The position numbers were made by a program, and so were the translations under genes. 9,571 bases of DNA. It comes from an uncultured Collinsella sp. (GTDB taxonomy: Bacteria > Actinomycetota > Coriobacteriia > Coriobacteriales > Coriobacteriaceae). The stretch spans positions 1 to 9,571 of the forward strand of contig URZR01000061.1 in assembly GCA_900552425.1 (NCBI GenBank), written 5' to 3'. The notes below the pieces were generated by a model that made no database searches, was not told the origin of the DNA, and worked only from the letters and a program-made list of their open reading frames with translations. Positions 6,052-9,571 of this stretch are shown piece after piece. Every line of letters begins with the position of its first letter. Positions within the stretch are counted from its first letter, which is position 1.

Positions 6052-7335
6052 TTAGTAGATGACGGGATCGGGGACGGTAGCATGCTCGACATGCGCGCCG
6101 AGCGCCTGCAGCTTTTCGACAAACTGCTCGTAGCCGCGCTTGATGTGATGGATAGCCGAAACCTCGGTCGTCCCGTCGGCGATCAAGCCCGCTACGACGA
6201 GGGCCGCTCCGCCGCGCAGATCGGGCGAGGTAACCTGTGCACCCGAGAAGCCCTTGACGCCATGAATCATGGCATGATGGCTCTCGATACGAATGTCGGC
6301 ACCCATGCGCACCAGCTCAGAGGCAAACATAAAGCGATTCTCGAAGATGTTCTCGGTAATAACGGAACTGCCGTCGGCAAGGGCGGAGAGCACCATAATC
6401 TGCGCCTGCATGTCGGTCGGGAAACCGGGGAACGGAAGCGTCTGGATGTCGACCGGCTTGATACGCTCGGCACGGTTCACATGGACGCCATCCTCGACGC
6501 GCTCGCAGTCGATACCCATGAGCTCCATCTTCTTGAGCACCATGCCCAAATGAATGGGGCAAAAGCCCGTGACATCGACACCGCGATCGTCGGCCATCAA
6601 CGCACCGGCAACGATAAAGGTACCGGCCTCGATGCGGTCGCCCACCACGCGATGGGTAACGGGATGGAGCTCTTCCACGCCTTCGATAGTCACGACGGGC
6701 GTACCGGCGCCAACAATCTTGGCGCCCATCTCGTTGAGCATGTTAGCGAGATCGACGATCTCGGGCTCGCGGGCGGCATTGTCGATAACCGTGGTGCCCT
6801 GTGCGCGCACAGAGGCCATGATGAGGTTCTCGGTCGCACCGACGCTGGCGAACTCGAGCGTGACGGTGGTACCGCGCAGACCTTGGGGCGCATTAGCGTT
6901 GATGTAACCGTGGGCGGTATCGAACTCAACGCCCAGGGCCTCAAGACCAAGAATATGCATATCGATCTTGCGAGCACCCAGGTTGCAGCCGCCCGGCATG
7001 GCAATTTTGGCGCGATGGAAGCGGCCCAGCAGGGGTCCCATGACGGCGGTGGAAGCGCGCATCTTGGCAACGAGCTCGTAGGGGGCCTCCCATGAATCGA
7101 CCTGAGAGGTATCAATCTCGAGCGTGTGCTCGTCGAGAACATCGATCGTAGCGCCCATGCCCTTGAGCACCTTGCCCATCACGTGGACATCGGAAATATC
7201 GGGCACGTTCTGCAGCGTCGTCTTGCCCGGCGCCAGAAGCGTTGCCGCCATGAGTTTGAGCGCGGAATTCTTGGCGCCCGAGACGGGCACGGAGCCTCCG
7301 ATGGCGTGGCCACCCTCAACGCGGATAATATCCAA
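6052..7335 (-). CDS. murA: UDP-N-acetylglucosamine 1-carboxyvinyltransferase (MurA)
   Basis: Cytoplasmic enzyme of the first committed step of peptidoglycan synthesis, moving enolpyruvyl from phosphoenolpyruvate to UDP-GlcNAc. At 427 residues it has normal length. Lys22 and Asn23 (GAKNS), Arg93 (KMRAST), Cys117 in MPGGCNLGAR (the E. coli Cys115 equivalent and fosfomycin target), Asp308 in FPTDMQAQ (general base) and Arg374 in LRGGAALV are all present, so the enzyme looks intact. Because the cysteine is kept rather than replaced by Asp, intrinsic fosfomycin resistance through the target is not predicted. The start is TTG at 7335, with AAAGGG (7342-7347) 6 bases upstream; no ATG fits the MurA N-terminus better. 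It follows the atp operon but is separated from it by a terminator-like hairpin only 13 bases before the start codon. The LCP gene follows 12 bases after its stop. Confidence 0.96.
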   Translation of the reverse strand: MDIIRVEGGHAIGGSVPVSGAKNSALKLMAATLLAPGKTTLQNVPDISDVHVMGKVLKGMGATIDVLDEHTLEIDTSQVDSWEAPYELVAKMRASTAVMGPLLGRFHRAKIAMPGGCNLGARKIDMHILGLEALGVEFDTAHGYINANAPQGLRGTTVTLEFASVGATENLIMASVRAQGTTVIDNAAREPEIVDLANMLNEMGAKIVGAGTPVVTIEGVEELHPVTHRVVGDRIEAGTFIVAGALMADDRGVDVTGFCPIHLGMVLKKMELMGIDCERVEDGVHVNRAERIKPVDIQTLPFPGFPTDMQAQIMVLSALADGSSVITENIFENRFMFASELVRMGADIRIESHHAMIHGVKGFSGAQVTSPDLRGGAALVVAGLIADGTTEVSAIHHIKRGYEQFVEKLQALGAHVEHATVPDPVIY

Positions 7336-7348
7336 GGTCTACCCTTTC

Positions 7349-7387
7349 AAAAAGCATGCCCGGGGTGGCTGGGCCATCCCGGGCATG
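7349..7387 (-). terminator. Terminator-like hairpin between atpC and murA
   Basis: On the minus strand CATGCCCGGG (7387-7378) pairs with 7364-7355, and TGGC pairs with GCCA further in past one A-C mismatch, giving about 14 pairs around a 3-base loop. TTTTT (7353-7349) follows. It starts 36 bases after the atpC stop and should end most atp transcripts. Only one base separates the T run from the murA ribosome site, so no promoter fits between the hairpin and murA: any murA mRNA must either read through it or carry it in its leader. It may therefore act as an attenuator. Confidence 0.85.
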
Positions 7388-7423
7388 ATGTGTTCGCAAA
7401 TGGTCGAACGCTAAATCGTTTGA

Positions 7424-7816
7424 CTATTGGGCAAGCTTGAGCTTACACCATGCGATTTCATTATAGAGGTAGGCGCGGCGTGCATCATCCTCCGACAAAT
7501 TACCCAGCTTCTCTTCAAAACCTTGAATATCAGCTTTAAGCTTGTCGGCATCGACGGTCGCCAAATCGCAAGCGCGCTCGGCGAGAACGGTCACGACATC
7601 GTCCGCAACCTGGGCATAGCCGCCGGCCACGGCAAACGTGTGGTCGACAGTGCCCATGGCCTTATCGGAAACGCGAACGTAACCGCGGTCGATCGTGCAG
7701 ATCTCGCTGGAGTGAGCAGGCAGGACGCCAAACTCGCCATCCGTGGACGGAATCGACACAAACGCAGCGTCGCCCTCATAGGCGCAGCTCACGGGGCACA
7801 CGATGCGGATACGCAT
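7424..7816 (-). CDS. atpC: ATP synthase epsilon subunit
   Basis: Central-stalk subunit of F1, linking gamma to the c-ring and limiting wasteful ATP hydrolysis; 130 residues, normal length. The N-terminal beta-sandwich (about 1-85) shows the family motif DGEFGVLPAHSSEI at 26-39 (usually DGEIGILPGHAP). The C-terminal part, about 88-130, is the two-helix segment, ending in KLKLAQ. The ATG at 7816 is 3 bases after the atpD stop, and GGAGAAG at the end of atpD supplies the ribosome site. It is the last gene of the atp operon. Confidence 0.95.
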   Translation of the reverse strand: MRIRIVCPVSCAYEGDAAFVSIPSTDGEFGVLPAHSSEICTIDRGYVRVSDKAMGTVDHTFAVAGGYAQVADDVVTVLAERACDLATVDADKLKADIQGFEEKLGNLSEDDARRAYLYNEIAWCKLKLAQ

Positions 7817-7819
7817 AAC

Positions 7820-9256
7820 CTACTTCTCCCCCATCTTGCGGGCGCGCTCGCGCACGTCCTCAATCGTGGAAGCATAGCGGAAAGCCTGCTCGGGCAGGTC
7901 ATCGGCCTTGCCGTCGACAATCTCGGCAAAAGAGCGGACGGTATCCTCGACGCGGACGTAGACACCGGGGTTGCCGGTGAACTTCTCGGCGACGTGGAAG
8001 GACTGCGAGAGGAACTGCTGAATCTTACGGGCACGGTTGACCGTAAGGCGCTGCTCCTCGGACAGCTCGTCCATACCCAGAATGGCGATGATGTCCTGAA
8101 GGTCGGAGTACTCCTGCAGGAGCTCCTGGACCTTGACGGCGACACGGTAGTGCTCCTCGCCGACGATCGAGGGATCGAGAGCGTCGGAGGAAGACGCAAG
8201 CGGGTCGATAGCCGGGAACAGGCCGAGCGACGAAATGCTACGCGAAAGAACCGTGGTGGCATCGAGGTGAGTAAACGTCGTGGCAGGCGCCGGGTCGGTC
8301 AGGTCGTCGGCGGGGACGTAGACAGCCTGGACGGAGGTAATGGAGCCCGTCTTGGTCGAGGTAATGCGCTCCTGGAGGTCGCCCATCTCGGTTGCCAGCG
8401 TGGGCTGGTAACCAACGGCGGACGGCATACGGCCCAGCAGTGCGGAAACCTCGGAACCCGCCTGGGAGAAGCGGAAGATGTTGTCGATGAACAGCAGAAC
8501 GTCCTGGCCGCGATCGCGGAAGTACTCAGCGGTGGTAAGGCCGGCCAGACCGATGCGCAGACGCGCTCCGGGCGGCTCGTTCATCTGTCCGTAGACCAAG
8601 CAGGTCTTGTTGATGACGCCGGACTCGCTCATCTCGAGGAACAAGTCGGTACCCTCGCGGGTGCGCTCGCCTACGCCGGTGAAGACGGACGTGCCGCCGT
8701 GCTCCTGCGCCAGATTGTTGATGAGCTCCTGAATCAGAACGGTCTTGCCAACACCAGCGCCGCCGAACAGACCGGTCTTGCCACCACGAATGTAGGGTTC
8801 GAGAAGGTCTACGGCCTTGATGCCGGTCTCGAAAATCTCGGTCTTGGTGGTCAGCTGGTCGAAGCTGGGCGCGGGATGGTGGATAGGATAGTAATCCTCG
8901 ACCTCGGGCATCTCCTTGCCGTCCACAGGCTGACCCATAACGTTCCAGATGCGACCGAGGGTCTGCTTGCCAACGGGCATCTTCATGGGAGCGCCCGTAT
9001 CGACCACCTCGAGGCCGCGCTGAAGACCATCGGTGGATGTCATAGCGACCGTGCGGACAACGTCGCCGGGCAGCTGACTTTCAACCTCGAGAATGGTCTT
9101 GACGTGGCCCACCGGGGTATCAGCGTCAACGGTAAGGGCGTTGTAGATGTTGGGCACGCCATTTTTGAATTTGACGTCGACAACGGCGCCGATGATGCGG
9201 ACGATGTGGCCGGCACCGGCAGTCGCCGTCGAATCGACAGAAATGGTATCTGCCAT
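7820..9256 (-). CDS. atpD: ATP synthase beta subunit
   Basis: Catalytic subunit of the F1 part of the F1Fo ATP synthase, three per complex; 478 residues. Visible motifs: Walker A GGAGVGKT at 165-172 (Lys171), GERTREG at 196-202 with catalytic Glu197, Walker B LLFIDN at 254-259 (Asp258), SRSISSLGLFPAIDPLAS at 338-355, and DELSEEQ at 396-402 in the C-terminal domain (DELSEED in E. coli). Start ATG at 9256 has a near-perfect GGAGGA site 6 bases upstream, inside the end of atpG. The stop of atpG and the start of atpD share one base (TAATG), typical of translational coupling. Complete and ordinary. Confidence 0.98.
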   Translation of the reverse strand: MADTISVDSTATAGAGHIVRIIGAVVDVKFKNGVPNIYNALTVDADTPVGHVKTILEVESQLPGDVVRTVAMTSTDGLQRGLEVVDTGAPMKMPVGKQTLGRIWNVMGQPVDGKEMPEVEDYYPIHHPAPSFDQLTTKTEIFETGIKAVDLLEPYIRGGKTGLFGGAGVGKTVLIQELINNLAQEHGGTSVFTGVGERTREGTDLFLEMSESGVINKTCLVYGQMNEPPGARLRIGLAGLTTAEYFRDRGQDVLLFIDNIFRFSQAGSEVSALLGRMPSAVGYQPTLATEMGDLQERITSTKTGSITSVQAVYVPADDLTDPAPATTFTHLDATTVLSRSISSLGLFPAIDPLASSSDALDPSIVGEEHYRVAVKVQELLQEYSDLQDIIAILGMDELSEEQRLTVNRARKIQQFLSQSFHVAEKFTGNPGVYVRVEDTVRSFAEIVDGKADDLPEQAFRYASTIEDVRERARKMGEK

Positions 9257-9571
9257 TAGTAATCCTCCAATGCTGCGGCTCCACCGATGATCTCGTTGAG
9301 CTCGGTGGTGATGGATGCCTGGCGCACGCGATTGTAGGTGCGCTTGAGTTCGCTAATGATAGCGCTGGCATTCTCGGTTGCGGAGTGCATCGCTTTACGG
9401 CGAGCGCCCTGCTCGGCAGCAGCAGAATCGATAAGAGCCTGCTGAATAACGGTGAGCACGTACGTAGGGATGAGCTTGCCCAGGACGTGCTCAGCCGAAG
9501 GAGCGTAGGTAAAGGGCGACGAGATGCGCTGAGGCGCCTCGTTCTCGTTGTTGCGGGGTCCGCGAGCCGTC
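9256..9571 (-). CDS. atpG: ATP synthase gamma subunit, C-terminal part
   Basis: Partial gene cut by the window edge; 104 codons are visible, in frame from 9570 to a TAA at 9256-9258. The rotor subunit gamma turns inside the alpha3-beta3 ring. The C-terminal coiled-coil signature is clear: YVLTVIQQALIDSAAAEQ, then ARRKAMHSATENA and TTELNEIIGGAAAL near the end, the conserved gamma helix. The frame continues upstream of the internal ATG at 9459, so that ATG is not the start. Position directly before atpD is canonical. Confidence 0.96.
   Translation of the reverse strand, partial: TARGPRNNENEAPQRISSPFTYAPSAEHVLGKLIPTYVLTVIQQALIDSAAAEQGARRKAMHSATENASAIISELKRTYNRVRQASITTELNEIIGGAAALEDY

Noticed and set aside
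7392..7409. GTTCG-N8-CGAAC dyad between atpC and murA, considered as a LexA (SOS) box
   Set aside because: Actinobacterial LexA boxes have the half-sites in the other order (CGAAC-N4-GTTCG). The 5-bp arms are short and murA is not an expected SOS gene.
7427..9259. A 610-codon open frame on the plus strand antisense to atpD and atpC, longer than any gene in the window
   Set aside because: It mirrors two unmistakable ATP synthase genes in a high-GC, strongly codon-biased region where stop codons are rare on the other strand. Its protein is repetitive in Gly, Val, Asp and Leu with no recognisable domain, and there is no convincing ribosome site.

Overview
This window looks like a core chromosomal segment from a high-GC actinobacterium of the class Coriobacteriia, probably Collinsella or a close relative. 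That call rests on the style of the proteins and on the order atpG-atpD-atpC-murA-LCP, not on a database search. It holds eight genes: six on the minus strand apart from a partial one at the edge, plus pepT on the plus strand. There are no rRNA, tRNA, CRISPR or transposase genes.

Right part (about 4804-9571, all minus strand). The 3' end of the F1Fo ATP synthase operon runs atpG (partial), atpD, atpC with overlaps or gaps of a few bases. A GC-rich terminator-like hairpin follows. Next come murA (first step of peptidoglycan synthesis) and a LytR-CpsA-Psr (LCP) glycopolymer ligase, 12 bases apart. Energy production is thus followed by a cell-wall pair whose leader must contain, or be transcribed through, the terminator-like hairpin.

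Middle (4368-4803). Between the convergent genes pepT and LCP lie 436 bases without a gene. They hold a strong pepT terminator, two adjacent degenerate repeats of about 25 bases, a perfect 24-bp inverted repeat built on the same core, a 99-base rod-like hairpin, and a 13-bp hairpin touching the LCP stop codon. This is the least explained part of the window.

Left part (114-4367). A DtxR/MntR-type metal regulator and a homocysteine S-methyltransferase form a minus-strand operon that ends in a clear terminator. pepT (tripeptidase) is divergent from the regulator. A perfect 9-2-9 palindrome sits between them, next to the pepT -10 and over the expected -35 of both promoters, so it is the best candidate operator. 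A phosphohexomutase (phosphoglucomutase/phosphomannomutase type) follows the terminator and is probably transcribed on its own.

The genes are mostly housekeeping. The more unusual points are the metal regulator with its palindrome between two metal-dependent enzymes, the hairpin in front of murA, and the repeat-rich convergent intergenic region.
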